64,000 nucleotides of DNA, taken from Gammaproteobacteria bacterium (GTDB lineage: Bacteria > Pseudomonadota > Gammaproteobacteria > AKS1). Location: assembly GCA_027006175.1 (NCBI GenBank), contig JALTKS010000056.1:62001-126000 (forward strand), written 5' to 3'. Below the pieces are notes generated by a model. The model was not told the origin of the DNA. It saw only the letters and a list, made by a program, of their open reading frames with translations, and made no database searches. Position numbers and translations under genes: made by a program. Below, piece after piece: positions 8,840-18,461 of this stretch (position 1 is its first letter; the number at the start of each line of letters is the position of its first letter).

Positions 8840-9997
8840 TTAACGTTTGGGTCGTTCGCTAACCATGGCTTTTATTTCAAGTTTCTTACCCTGGCGAATA
8901 AGTCCCAAGGTAATGCTACTACCAGGTTTAACGCCCGCTATTTGATTTAGACTGTCACGTGAATTCGTGACAGGTTTATAATCAATGGTTACCACGATAT
9001 CACCCGGTTTTAATTCAGCTTTGTCTGCTGGACCACCTTGCAGCACACCCGCAATCAATACACCATCGGTACTATCAAAACCCAATGACTCGGCAAGTTG
9101 TGGTGTTAAGTCTTGCGCCTCAACACCTAGCCAGCCACGGCGGACACGGCCATGTTCAATAATTTCCTGCATGACATCACGTGCCAGTGATGCAGGAATA
9201 GCAAACCCAATTCCCTGTGACCCACCTGAGCGTGAAAAGATAGCGGTATTAATACCGACCAGTTTACCGTTTGCATTGATTAACGCGCCGCCGGAATTAC
9301 CGGGATTAATGGCGGCATCGGTTTGAATGAAATTTTCAAAGGTATTGATGCCAAGTTGATTTCTTCCCGTGGCACTCACAATTCCCATCGTCACTGTCTG
9401 ACCGACACCAAATGGATTACCAATGGCAAGTACCACGTCACCAACACGTAGTGCATCAGATTGACCAATCGTGATCGCAGGTAAATTGGTATAGTTGATT
9501 TTTAAGACAGCCAGGTCTGTATCAGGATCCGTACCAACGATTTTAGCAGAAGGTGTTTCGCCATTGGCGAGGATGATACGAATTTCATCAGCACCTTGAA
9601 CTACATGGTTGTTTGTTAAAATGTAGCCTTGAGAACTCACAATCACGCCTGAGCCAAGACTGGTTTCGAGTCGTTTTCGCGGACTGGCTGCATTATCTCC
9701 AAAAAAACGTTTGAAAAAAGGATCATCTTTTAAAGGGTTAGGACGTTCGGTAACAATTTTTGCGGTATAAATATTAACGACCGATGAGGCGGTGCGTTCC
9801 ACAGCACTGGCATAGGAAACAGGACCACTGCTTGGTATGCTGGGAGCATTGGGTGCCGGTTGTTTCTCTTGCAGAATTTCAACCACGGTATCACCATGAT
9901 TGATCAGTTCTGGCTTTAGAAACACCAGTACAATAAAGGCAGCTATGCCAACAGTTAGCGCCTGAAAAAGAAATTGTATGCTTTTGCCAAGATTCAT
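8840..9997 (-). CDS. algW: Periplasmic serine endoprotease of the DegS/AlgW type
   Basis: A 385-residue membrane-anchored protease. One N-terminal transmembrane segment lies at about residues 9-27. The trypsin-like domain has its triad in LTNNHVV (His131), DTDLAVL (Asp161) and PGNSGGAL (Ser235), and a single PDZ domain occupies about 275-380. One PDZ plus an anchor marks DegS/AlgW rather than the two-PDZ DegP/MucD. The known role is to sense misfolded outer-membrane proteins through the PDZ domain and start cleavage of the anti-sigma factor RseA/MucA. In Pseudomonas algW also lies just after hisC. It is divergent from the nif3-like gene. Confidence 0.93.
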   Translation of the reverse strand: MNLGKSIQFLFQALTVGIAAFIVLVFLKPELINHGDTVVEILQEKQPAPNAPSIPSSGPVSYASAVERTASSVVNIYTAKIVTERPNPLKDDPFFKRFFGDNAASPRKRLETSLGSGVIVSSQGYILTNNHVVQGADEIRIILANGETPSAKIVGTDPDTDLAVLKINYTNLPAITIGQSDALRVGDVVLAIGNPFGVGQTVTMGIVSATGRNQLGINTFENFIQTDAAINPGNSGGALINANGKLVGINTAIFSRSGGSQGIGFAIPASLARDVMQEIIEHGRVRRGWLGVEAQDLTPQLAESLGFDSTDGVLIAGVLQGGPADKAELKPGDIVVTIDYKPVTNSRDSLNQIAGVKPGSSITLGLIRQGKKLEIKAMVSERPKR

Positions 9998-10078
9998 AAT
10001 GACGCTACCCTAGCATTTGTTGATGGATGCGTCACACTATAGCGACACAAAACAGGAATATTTTTAACAGGATGAAAC

Positions 10079-10825
10079 ATGACGACCAGACGAACAATAC
10101 TTGCCTACCTGGATAATTTACTTGATGTAAGTCGATATCGTGATTACTGCCCGAATGGCTTACAAGTAGAAGGGGGCGATGAAATTAAGCATGTTGTCAG
10201 TGGTGTCACTGCAAGTAAGGCATTGATTGAGGTGGCGATTGAACAAAATGCAGATGCATTGTTAGTACACCATGGCTATTTCTGGAAAGGTGAAACTGCG
10301 ACGATTACAGGCATCAAGCAGCAGCGTATTAAACGCTTACTTGAGTCTGACATCAATCTTTTAGCCTATCATTTACCGCTTGATGGGCATGTCGAGCTAG
10401 GCAACAACGCGCAATTAGCACGTGTGCTGAATTTCACGATTGATGAGATCGCGGGTGATTCAGGATTATTATATGTCGGGAAGCCAGAACAAACCTGCAG
10501 CGGCGACGCATTGGCGGCACATATTAATGCTTGCCTAAATCGAATGCCTCAGCATATTTCAGCTGAAAAGCCGATTGAACGTATTGCCTGGTGTACAGGC
10601 GGTGCCCAGTCTTACATTGAAGAGGCGGTTGCTTTGGGTGTGGATGCATTTATCACCGGCGAGATTTCAGAACAAACGGTTCATATTGCACGTGAGACGG
10701 GTATTCATTTTTTTGCGGCAGGTCATCATGCAACAGAGCGTTATGGCGTGCAGGCACTGGGTCAGCATCTTGAAGCGCAATTTGACCTTAAACACACCTT
10801 TATTGATATCAATAACCCTGTATAA
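10079..10825 (+). CDS. Nif3-like dinuclear metal-centre protein (YbgI family)
   Basis: A 248-residue protein. DYCPNGLQVEG (about residues 22-32), LVHHGYFWKG (62-71), LLAYHLPLDGH (97-107) and the late FFAAGHHATERYG supply the His/Asp/Glu residues of the Nif3/DUF34 di-metal site. Members form toroidal hexamers, and proposed roles include GTP cyclohydrolase-type metal chemistry. The E. coli homologue YbgI has no settled function. The start ATG 10079 has AGGATG-type spacing. This gene next to algW is common in gammaproteobacteria. An inverted repeat follows its stop. Confidence 0.92.
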   Translation: MTTRRTILAYLDNLLDVSRYRDYCPNGLQVEGGDEIKHVVSGVTASKALIEVAIEQNADALLVHHGYFWKGETATITGIKQQRIKRLLESDINLLAYHLPLDGHVELGNNAQLARVLNFTIDEIAGDSGLLYVGKPEQTCSGDALAAHINACLNRMPQHISAEKPIERIAWCTGGAQSYIEEAVALGVDAFITGEISEQTVHIARETGIHFFAAGHHATERYGVQALGQHLEAQFDLKHTFIDINNPV

Positions 10826-10832
10826 CGTAGGA

Positions 10833-10875
10833 TATAGGCTTATTTAAGTGATTTTGGCCGATCATTAAGCCTATA
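10833..10875. repeat. Inverted repeat between the nif3-like gene and petA
   Basis: TATAGGCTTA (10833-10842) and TAAGCCTATA (10866-10875) are perfect reverse complements around a 23-base spacer. There is no T-tract after it on the plus strand, so it is a weak terminator at best. The rest of the 261-bp gap (10826-11086) is probably the petABC promoter region. TTGACC near 10923 with ACAATA about 18 bases later is a possible but poor sigma70 match. A good ribosome-binding site (AGGAGAC) precedes petA. Confidence 0.5.
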
Positions 10876-11086
10876 AAACCACTCATAAGCCATTGTAATA
10901 ACAGATAAAAAAAACTCTTCGCTTGACCAATCCGCGTACATGCTGGACAATACGGCTGATTTTTATGCTGGAAAGCGCAAATATTCTAATTTGCTGATGC
11001 AGATTCGGTATAGCTGGGTTTTCCTGGGTCGTGAATGCAAGGGTGTAGCCTGAACAAAATAGGGTGACGCTCACAGGAGACGGAAG

Positions 11087-11683
11087 ATGAGTACAGATGG
11101 CGTAGATAATAGTAAACGCCGATTTCTGACGGCTGCGACTGTTGCAGTAGGTGCTGTAGGCACCGGTTTTGTAGCAGTGCCGTTTTTGAAATCTTGGAGT
11201 CCAAGCGCAAAGGCATTAGCTGCTGGCGCACCGGTCGAAGTTGACTTCAGTAAATTACAGCCTGGTCAGTTAATGCGTGTTTTGTGGCAGAAAAAGCCAA
11301 TTTGGATACTTAACCGTACCGATAAAAATCTGACAGATCTTCCATTGCTGGATGACAAGTTGGTTGACCCTAATTCTGAAGTTGCTTCACAGCAACCAGA
11401 GTATATTAAGGGCACAAACCGCTCTCTTAAAGACAAGTATCTTGTCGCTATCGGTATTTGTACACACCTGGGTTGTTCTCCAACCTACCGTCCAGAAGTT
11501 GCGCCAGAAGATATGGGACCTGATTGGTTAGGTGGTTTTTACTGCCCATGTCATGGTTCTAAATTTGATTTGGCCGGACGTGTTTACAAGAACGTTCCTG
11601 CACCGACTAATCTGGTGATTCCACCTTATTCTTACTTAACTGATACCACCTTGATTGTTGGTGTTGATGAAGGAGCAGCCTAA
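11087..11683 (+). CDS. petA: Ubiquinol-cytochrome c reductase, Rieske iron-sulfur subunit
   Basis: A 198-residue protein. The N-terminus SKRRFLTAATVAVGAVGTGF is a Tat-type signal anchor with one transmembrane helix. Box 1 CTHLGC (Cys125, His127, Cys130) and box 2 CPCHGS (Cys153, Cys155, His156) give the 2Fe-2S ligands and the disulfide. The subunit passes one electron from ubiquinol to cytochrome c1 in complex III. Its stop overlaps the petB ATG (TAATG). petABC is one operon. Confidence 0.97.
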   Translation: MSTDGVDNSKRRFLTAATVAVGAVGTGFVAVPFLKSWSPSAKALAAGAPVEVDFSKLQPGQLMRVLWQKKPIWILNRTDKNLTDLPLLDDKLVDPNSEVASQQPEYIKGTNRSLKDKYLVAIGICTHLGCSPTYRPEVAPEDMGPDWLGGFYCPCHGSKFDLAGRVYKNVPAPTNLVIPPYSYLTDTTLIVGVDEGAA

Positions 11684-12918
11684 TGAGTATGTTAGAAAAA
11701 ACACTCGGTTGGGTCGATGACCGTTTTCCACTCTCCAAGATGTGGAATGATCACATGGCCGCTTACTACGCACCAAAGAACTTTAACTTTTGGTACTTCT
11801 TTGGTTCATTAGCGCTTTTAGTATTAGTGATGCAAATTTTCACTGGTATTTGGCTGACAATGAATTACAACCCTGACGAAACACTTGCCTTTGCATCTGT
11901 TGAGTACATTATGCGAGATGTGGAATGGGGCTGGTTAATTCGTTACCTGCATTCTACTGGTGCTTCAGCATTCTTTATTATTGTTTATCTGCATATGTTC
12001 CGCGGTCTGATGTACGGTTCGTACAAAAAACCACGTGAATTAATTTGGTTGTTCGGTATGTTTATTTACCTGGCACTGATGGCAGAAGCATTCATGGGTT
12101 ACTTGTTACCTTGGGGGCAAATGTCTTACTGGGGGGCGCAAGTTATTATCTCATTATTTGGTGCAGTACCATTTGTAGGCGAAGAATTGGCTGTATGGAT
12201 TCGTGGTGACTTTGTTATCTCGGGAGCTACATTAAACCGTTTCTTTGCTTTCCACGTGATTGCACTGCCAATCGTTTTGCTTGGTCTGGTTGTGGCGCAT
12301 ATCATCGCATTACATGAGGTCGGTTCAAATAACCCGGATGGTGTTGAAATCAAGAAAGTGAAAGGTGAAGACGGTGTTCCACTTGATGGTATCCCATTTC
12401 ATCCTTACTACTCGGTGAAAGACATTGTCGGTGTAGTTGTGTTCTTGTTCTTCTTCTCGGCAGTCGTATTCTTCATGCCTGAGTTAGGTGGTTGGTTCCT
12501 TGAAAAAGACAACTTTTTACCTGCAAATGAATTGAAGACACCTGAGCATATCGTTCCATTATGGTACTTCACACCGTTCTACGCGATTTTGCGTGCTGTG
12601 CCAACGATGTTCCAGTCACAGTTCCCGGGTGTTGTTGCGATGGGGCTGTCGATTGTGTTCTTGTTCTTATTGCCCTGGCTAGATCGTAGCCCGGTTAAAT
12701 CTATCCGTTACCGTGGCTGGATTTACAAGTTTGCATTAGCTGTGTTTGTTATCAGCTTTATTGCATTAGGTAGATTAGGCACATTGCCTGCGGGTGGTAT
12801 TTACTTGACGCTTTCACAGATCTTCAGTGTTCTGTACTTTGCGTTCTTTATTCTGATGCCTTGGTATACCAAGATTGATAAAACCAAGCCTGTTCCAGAA
12901 AGGGTGACATCGAAATGA
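11683..12918 (+). CDS. petB: Ubiquinol-cytochrome c reductase, cytochrome b subunit
   Basis: A 411-residue polytopic membrane protein. Haem-ligating histidines are visible in LHSTGASAFFIIVYLHMFRGL and in RFFAFHVIALPIVLLGLVVAHIIALHEVGSNNPDG. The Qo-site PEWY-type motif is present as PLWYFTPFYAILRAVP. It carries low- and high-potential b haems and both quinone sites of complex III. The stop shares bases with the petC start (ATGA). The approximately 410-residue length is typical of proteobacterial, non-split cytochrome b. Confidence 0.98.
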   Translation: MSMLEKTLGWVDDRFPLSKMWNDHMAAYYAPKNFNFWYFFGSLALLVLVMQIFTGIWLTMNYNPDETLAFASVEYIMRDVEWGWLIRYLHSTGASAFFIIVYLHMFRGLMYGSYKKPRELIWLFGMFIYLALMAEAFMGYLLPWGQMSYWGAQVIISLFGAVPFVGEELAVWIRGDFVISGATLNRFFAFHVIALPIVLLGLVVAHIIALHEVGSNNPDGVEIKKVKGEDGVPLDGIPFHPYYSVKDIVGVVVFLFFFSAVVFFMPELGGWFLEKDNFLPANELKTPEHIVPLWYFTPFYAILRAVPTMFQSQFPGVVAMGLSIVFLFLLPWLDRSPVKSIRYRGWIYKFALAVFVISFIALGRLGTLPAGGIYLTLSQIFSVLYFAFFILMPWYTKIDKTKPVPERVTSK

Positions 12919-13652
12919 AAAAAATAATCATTGCATTGGTAATGGTGACTTTCACAAGCTTGGTAAGTGCTTCGATGAAAGTTCACATGGATGAAGCAAA
13001 TATTGACCTTCATGACAAAGCATCGCTACAGCGTGGTGCCAAGTTATTCGTCAATTACTGTTTGAATTGTCACTCTGCGGCTTACATGCGTTACAACCGT
13101 GCGGGTAAAGACCTGGGTATTTCTGACAAACTGGTGAAAGATAATCTGGTTTTTTCTGATGTTAAGGTTGGCGACTTGATGAAGGTTGCGATGACGGTTG
13201 AAGATGGTGCGAGCTGGTTTGGTACGTCGCCACCTGATTTAACCATCATGGCACGTGCTAAAGGTGCAGGTTCTGAGGGCGCAAATTGGTTGTACACCTA
13301 CCTCCGTTCATTTTATGTTGATGAAAGCCGTCCATTTGGCGTTAATAACACCGTTTTTAAAGATGTTGGTATGCCTCACGTTTTGTGGGAATTACAAGGC
13401 ATGCAGAAACTGATGAATGCAGAAGAAGTACAGCATGGTGCAACACCTGAATTCGCTCTGGTTAGTACAGGAAAAATGACAGCAGAAGAATATGATACTG
13501 CTGCACGTGACCTGACTAACTTCATGGTTTACATGGGCGAGCCTTCACAGCTTAAACGCCGCAGTGTTGGCATTTGGGTATTAATCTTCCTTGTGTTCTT
13601 CTTCTTCGTTTCTTACGCATTGAAGAAAGAGTACTGGAAAGACGTACATTAA
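12915..13652 (+). CDS. petC: Ubiquinol-cytochrome c reductase, cytochrome c1 subunit
   Basis: A 245-residue protein with a Sec signal peptide (residues 1-20), one c-type haem motif CLNCH (Cys49, Cys52, His53) and a C-terminal anchor (IWVLIFLVFFFFVSYALKKEYW). It accepts electrons from the Rieske protein and passes them to soluble cytochrome c in the periplasm. A conserved Met in the late lumenal part is expected to be the sixth haem ligand. The gene overlaps petB by four bases. sspA begins 81 bp later, the same order as in Pseudomonas. Confidence 0.96.
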   Translation: MKKIIIALVMVTFTSLVSASMKVHMDEANIDLHDKASLQRGAKLFVNYCLNCHSAAYMRYNRAGKDLGISDKLVKDNLVFSDVKVGDLMKVAMTVEDGASWFGTSPPDLTIMARAKGAGSEGANWLYTYLRSFYVDESRPFGVNNTVFKDVGMPHVLWELQGMQKLMNAEEVQHGATPEFALVSTGKMTAEEYDTAARDLTNFMVYMGEPSQLKRRSVGIWVLIFLVFFFFVSYALKKEYWKDVH

Positions 13653-13733
13653 TTGGTATTGTGGTGGCGCAGTTTGTGCCACCATGGTTTCAAATTCATA
13701 TTAATTTAGTTTTTTTACTCAAGGGTCACCATC

Positions 13734-14363
13734 ATGGCGTCGATTGCAAACCGCCGTTCTGCAATGGCACTTTACTCAAGTGCTACATCACCATACAGCC
13801 ACAGAACACGTATTGTTCTCGCTGAAAAAAACATCAATCATGACATTCATGATGTCGGTGAGGGCGAACGTCCAGAAGATCTTATTGATTTGAATCCGTA
13901 CAATACGGTTCCAACATTGATTGATCGTGATCTGGTTTTATACGATTCACGTATTATCATGGAATATCTTGATGAACGTTTTCCGCATCCTCCTTTGATG
14001 CCGGTTGATCCTGTTTCTCGTGCTAATTCAAAACTATTCATGTATCGAATTGATCGCGATATGTATAGCGTATTGGATCAGCTGGAAGATGGCCCGGATA
14101 GCCGTGTCGCCACAAAGCTGCGAAAAGAGTTACGTGATAGCTTAACGGTGATTGCGCCAATTTTTGATCAGAAGCCTTACTTTATGAGCGATGAATTCAC
14201 CCTGGTTGATTGTTACATGGCTCCTTTATTGTGGCGTTTACCCAAGTACAAGGTTGAGCTACCTGCCCAAGCACGTTCAGTGAATACGTATGCTGAACGT
14301 TTATTTTCGCGTGAGTCATTCCAGATGAGTCTGAGCGAAATAGAAAGGGATATGAACAACTAA
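13734..14363 (+). CDS. sspA: Stringent starvation protein A
   Basis: A 209-residue protein with a GST-like fold: thioredoxin-like N-terminal domain (MALYSSATSPYSHRTRIVLAEKNI; LNPYNTVPTLIDRDLVLYDSRIIMEYLDERFPHPPL) then an all-helical domain. SspA binds RNA polymerase and adjusts transcription under starvation and acid stress. It is not a catalytic glutathione transferase. sspB follows after 18 bp. The cluster petABC-sspAB is conserved in gammaproteobacteria. Confidence 0.96.
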   Translation: MASIANRRSAMALYSSATSPYSHRTRIVLAEKNINHDIHDVGEGERPEDLIDLNPYNTVPTLIDRDLVLYDSRIIMEYLDERFPHPPLMPVDPVSRANSKLFMYRIDRDMYSVLDQLEDGPDSRVATKLRKELRDSLTVIAPIFDQKPYFMSDEFTLVDCYMAPLLWRLPKYKVELPAQARSVNTYAERLFSRESFQMSLSEIERDMNN

Positions 14364-14381
14364 GCCAGCACATGGGATTTT

Positions 14382-14768
14382 ATGATGACCTCTAGTCGTC
14401 CATACATGGTACGTGCGCTTTACGAGTGGATTATCGATAATGATATGACACCGTATCTTTTGGTTGACGCTACGATTGTTGGTGTACAAGTTCCGCATCA
14501 ATTTATTGAAGAAGGTAAAATCGTCCTTAATATCAGCCCGTCTGCAACGGAGGCAATGATACTCGGTAATCAACTAATAGAGTTCAGTGCACGGTTCTCC
14601 GGTGCGGAACAAATTGTATCGGTTCCAACAGAAGCTGTTTTAGCGATTTACGCGCGTGAGAATGGTCAAGGTATGTTGTTTGCGGATGAAAGTGATCAGG
14701 ATATGCCGCCACCTGATGGTGAGCCACCATCACCTTCAAATAAACCGCAATTACGCGTTGTAAAATAA
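14382..14768 (+). CDS. sspB: Stringent starvation protein B, ClpXP adaptor
   Basis: A 128-residue protein. RPYMVRALYEWIIDNDMTPYLLVDA and VPHQFIEEGKIVLNISPSA are the SspB substrate-binding fold that captures ssrA-tagged proteins. The C-terminal tail is a flexible acidic/proline linker ending in PQLRVVK, the ClpX-binding tail (E. coli ends LRVVK), so the delivery function appears intact. ATG 14382 and 14385 are adjacent. It is co-oriented with sspA and ends three bases before a convergent DUF3301 gene. Confidence 0.96.
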   Translation: MMTSSRPYMVRALYEWIIDNDMTPYLLVDATIVGVQVPHQFIEEGKIVLNISPSATEAMILGNQLIEFSARFSGAEQIVSVPTEAVLAIYARENGQGMLFADESDQDMPPPDGEPPSPSNKPQLRVVK

Positions 14769-14771
14769 ATT

Positions 14772-15083
14772 CTAAAGCAAAGTTCGTTGTCCATCGAAAT
14801 TGATTTCGAGGGGAGTCAGGCCAAGGATGAGGACATTCCCTGTTAATCGTTGCGCTGTATCATAGCAATATTCAAATTGGTAACGACGTTCAAATTGCAT
14901 GTGGCCATTGGGTCCACGACGTAGCTTGAGCTTTTTTAGCGAGACAGTTTCATCAAGTAATAAAGCCTGATTTTGTTCACAAATATGACGACAAATACCA
15001 AGAGAGAATTCGTGTGCGCGGCGGTCATTTAGCCAGAACCATATTCCGGCACAAAGTAAAATTAAATAAATAAATCCATCCAT
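14772..15083 (-). CDS. DUF3301-family membrane-anchored protein
   Basis: A 103-residue protein from ATG 15083 (MDGFIYLILLCAGIWFWLND). One N-terminal transmembrane helix is followed by a small soluble domain with LGICRHICEQNQALLLDETVSLKKLKLRR...RRYQFEYCYD, the DUF3301 pattern. The function is unknown. A longer reading frame begins at 15173, but its extra residues overlap a terminator hairpin and look non-coding. Confidence 0.75.
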   Translation of the reverse strand: MDGFIYLILLCAGIWFWLNDRRAHEFSLGICRHICEQNQALLLDETVSLKKLKLRRGPNGHMQFERRYQFEYCYDTAQRLTGNVLILGLTPLEINFDGQRTLL

Positions 15084-15144
15084 AATGGATCTATTAGAAC
15101 AGGGATGAACAAAATTTTCTATGAATGATACAGGTAACGACAGT

Positions 15145-15182
15145 AAGAAAAGACAACAAGGTGGGTTGCCCACCTTGTTGTC
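15145..15182 (-). terminator. Strong terminator after the superoxide-reductase-like gene
   Basis: A perfect 14-bp stem (15152-15165 with 15169-15182) and a three-base loop. On the minus strand the stem is followed by TTTTCTTAC. It lies nine bases after the stop of the superoxide-reductase-like gene and separates it from the DUF3301 gene. Confidence 0.85.
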
Positions 15183-15191
15183 AGTATCGAT

Positions 15192-15629
15192 TTAAACTTC
15201 AGCGACAGATAACCATGAGTCATGCAGGTTACAAACACTCAGCGCGTAAATCGGACCGCTGTGAGATTTAATGTTGAACTGTGATTCTGGTGAATCTTTT
15301 GTTGGGTCAAAGACTTTTTCATCCATAAAATTAAAGTCTTTGTCGAGTAACATGTGTTTAACAATATAGTGTTTATATTGTTTCATTGGATGGCTTGTTA
15401 CGACATTAACAATGATGCCACCTTTGCTTTTACTTACCGCAATATTGGGAGAGTGGGGCCCTGCTTTTTTTGCCCAGCGACCGGGTGAATCCATTGTGTA
15501 AAAGATCCCTCCTGACATTGGGTTACTACTTATTTTATGCCCCATATCACCAGCTAAAATCATTTTTGGTGCGATGATACCGGTGGCTGAACCCGCGACA
15601 GCGAGTCGTATAAAAGAACGTCTATCCAT
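15192..15629 (-). CDS. Tat-exported superoxide-reductase-like (desulfoferrodoxin-family) protein
   Basis: A 145-residue protein. The N-terminus DRRSFIRLAVAGSATGIIAP is a twin-arginine signal, so the folded, metal-loaded protein should be exported. The rest resembles the iron centre-II domain of superoxide reductases. HSPNIAV (His59), SHPMKQYKHYI (His80, His87) and CNLHDSW (Cys133, His136) can supply the Fe(His)4Cys site. Canonical enzymes have a Glu-Lys pair directly before the first His; here the text is AGPH, so the catalytic lysine is missing at that place. The second and third His are seven apart rather than six. It may reduce superoxide weakly, bind another ligand, or have another redox role. 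It is monocistronic. Confidence 0.75.
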   Translation of the reverse strand: MDRRSFIRLAVAGSATGIIAPKMILAGDMGHKISSNPMSGGIFYTMDSPGRWAKKAGPHSPNIAVSKSKGGIIVNVVTSHPMKQYKHYIVKHMLLDKDFNFMDEKVFDPTKDSPESQFNIKSHSGPIYALSVCNLHDSWLSVAEV

Positions 15630-15798
15630 GTAATATCTCCTAAATTAATATTGATGAATGAGTTACATCACAGAGAGAATTATTGTTAAGTTGTTATTCC
15701 CCAGGTAGTGATAAAACTCACCAGCAACTGAGTCTATTCTTATTGTTCAGGAAAACAAGTCGGAAAATGCTGACATTAAGTAAGGGAAAGTATGTGGC

Positions 15799-17199
15799 TT
15801 AATCAGGTAAGGTCTTGTCTTGATTAAGAATTTTTTCGGGGTCAAATTCCAGCCGAATAGATTGCATTAATTTTAGCGCATTCTTATCAAGTTCACGGGG
15901 AATGTAATCACGTTTTTCGATACCAACACCATGTTCGCCGGATAGGCTCCCTTCGAGCTTCAGGACCAGGGTAAATACCTCATCAAGGCATTCATGAGCC
16001 GCTTTCATTTCCACGGGATCATCGGGATCGATCAATAAATTAACATGAATATTACCATTACCCGCGTGGCCAAAATTAACGATTTTAATACCATGTTGTG
16101 TAGCAAGTTTTTCAAGACCATTAATGAGTTCGGGAATATGTGAAACAGGCACAACCACATCTTCATTAATTTTCTTCGGCGCTACTTTGCGAAGTGCAGG
16201 TGATAAGGCCTTACGCGTTGCCCAGAGTGCGGCTATTTCTTCTGCTGAGGTCGCTTCATCAAAACTGAGTAAGCCTTTATTTTTAGCTGCTTCATGAATA
16301 CTGTCAACGGCATCACTCATGGCACTGTTTGGGCCATCGACTTCAATCATGAGTAATGCACCGGCATTGTCGGGGAGTTTTGCTGTTGAGAAATCGCGGA
16401 TCATTTCAATGGCGGCATGATCAATGAACTCCAGGGCACAGGGCGTAACCGGTTGCGCCATGATTGCCGCAACGGCTTGACTGGCAGAGAAAATATCATT
16501 GTAAACCACACGCATGGTGCGTTTGCTTGCGGGTAGCGGTGTTAGTTTTAGCGTGGCCTCGGTGATGATGGCTAATGTTCCTTCAGAACCAATAATCAGC
16601 CGAGTAAGATCGTAACCAACAACCCCTTTAGTTGTGAATGTGCCAGTACGTAATTCATCGCCAGCACCACTGACTGCACGTAAGCCGAGTACATTGTCAC
16701 GTGGTGTGCCGTATTTAACCGCACGCGGACCTGCAGAATTATAGGCAAGGTTACCGCCAATACTACAGAACGCTGCACTGGTCGGATCAGGTGGCCAGAA
16801 AAAACCATGTTCGCCGGCCGCGATTTGTATTTCCTTATTGGTGACACCCGCCTCTGCAACGATGAGTCGATTTGCGGGATCAACACGTATGATCTTGTTC
16901 ATGCGTTCTAACGACAGAACAAGGCCGCCATGCAAAGGGACGGTTGCACCGGTCGTGCCTGTGCCTCGCCCTCGCGTGGTTAGCGGAATTTTATGTTGAT
17001 TGCATAAACCAACGATAGTGAGTACTTGCTCATGCGATATGGCGAATGCAACGGCTTGAGGCAGGGCATGACCACGACTATTGTCGTAACCATAATTCCA
17101 GCACTCATTTTTATCTGTTAACAGGTTTTTTTCACCGACACATTCAATTAATTTAGTAATAAATGTAGTGGGCAGTGGTTCCTGCATTTCGACAGACAT
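15799..17199 (-). CDS. FAD-linked oxidase of the GlcD / D-lactate dehydrogenase family
   Basis: A 466-residue flavoprotein. The PCMH-type FAD domain has TTRGRGTGTTGATVPLHGGLVLSLERMNKI (about residues 74-103) and DPTSAAFCSIGGNLAYNSAGPRAVKYG. The C-terminal FAD-oxidase domain ends with NFGHAGNGNIHVNLL and SGEHGVGIEKRDYI, which hold catalytic and metal-binding His residues. Members oxidise D-2-hydroxyacids such as D-lactate, glycolate or D-2-hydroxyglutarate and feed quinone or cytochrome c. There is no glcE/glcF neighbour, so a single-subunit D-lactate-type dehydrogenase is more likely than glycolate oxidase. The substrate cannot be settled from sequence. It lies 25 bp after dolP. Confidence 0.85.
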   Translation of the reverse strand: MSVEMQEPLPTTFITKLIECVGEKNLLTDKNECWNYGYDNSRGHALPQAVAFAISHEQVLTIVGLCNQHKIPLTTRGRGTGTTGATVPLHGGLVLSLERMNKIIRVDPANRLIVAEAGVTNKEIQIAAGEHGFFWPPDPTSAAFCSIGGNLAYNSAGPRAVKYGTPRDNVLGLRAVSGAGDELRTGTFTTKGVVGYDLTRLIIGSEGTLAIITEATLKLTPLPASKRTMRVVYNDIFSASQAVAAIMAQPVTPCALEFIDHAAIEMIRDFSTAKLPDNAGALLMIEVDGPNSAMSDAVDSIHEAAKNKGLLSFDEATSAEEIAALWATRKALSPALRKVAPKKINEDVVVPVSHIPELINGLEKLATQHGIKIVNFGHAGNGNIHVNLLIDPDDPVEMKAAHECLDEVFTLVLKLEGSLSGEHGVGIEKRDYIPRELDKNALKLMQSIRLEFDPEKILNQDKTLPD

Positions 17200-17224
17200 A
17201 AATCAGATATAACGTGTGAAATTG

Positions 17225-17812
17225 TTAATCGAGGTATTCAAACAATTTCACAACACGTTGCACACCACTAATCTTACGTGTTGCATCGATAACAAGATCT
17301 GCTTCAGAGCGTTTGAGAATACCCATTAGGAAAACGGTGCCATTTTCACTGATAACTTTAACTTTGGTTGGGTCAAAACCAGGTGCATTTTTAATTTGAA
17401 ATAAACTGGTTTTAACTTTGGCGGTGATCCATGTATCGCTGCTTCGTGTCAGCAATGAGCTCGGGGCGGCAATAACTATTTCATTGTGTATTTTACGTAC
17501 TTTGGGAATGGGTGAAATAATATTATAAGCCTTGGCTTTGAGTGCCTCAGTAGGAGCTTCACCACTTAACAACACAATATTGTTATAAGAGGTGATATTG
17601 ATATGCGTGTTATCAAAAATTTCTTGATCTGAAAATAAACGTTTGGTTGCTTTTACTTCGATAATCTCATCGTCAACAAAGGTGCCAACAGTTCGTCGAT
17701 CATTGGCAACCGTAACACCGGTTGCTGCGCCACCGACAACGGCACCTGCGCAGCCCTGTAGTAACGTAGCGGAGAGGAGTAATGCAGTCACAGCTAAAAC
17801 ATTAAATTTCAT
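17225..17812 (-). CDS. dolP: DolP (YraP), BON-domain outer-membrane lipoprotein
   Basis: A 195-residue protein with a lipoprotein signal (LLLSATLLQGC, lipid-accepting Cys at residue 21). Two BON domains follow (about 50-115 and 125-193), containing HINITSYNNIVLLSGEAPTEALKAKA and VISENGTVFLMGILKRSEADLVIDA. In E. coli DolP binds anionic phospholipids and supports outer-membrane integrity and BAM function. Placement beside diaA, yraN and lpoA is the conserved enterobacterial order. Confidence 0.93.
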   Translation of the reverse strand: MKFNVLAVTALLLSATLLQGCAGAVVGGAATGVTVANDRRTVGTFVDDEIIEVKATKRLFSDQEIFDNTHINITSYNNIVLLSGEAPTEALKAKAYNIISPIPKVRKIHNEIVIAAPSSLLTRSSDTWITAKVKTSLFQIKNAPGFDPTKVKVISENGTVFLMGILKRSEADLVIDATRKISGVQRVVKLFEYLD

Positions 17813-17815
17813 TTG

Positions 17816-18439
<624 letters not shown>

Positions 18440-18461
18440 CTATTATAACGATTGTCGGGCG

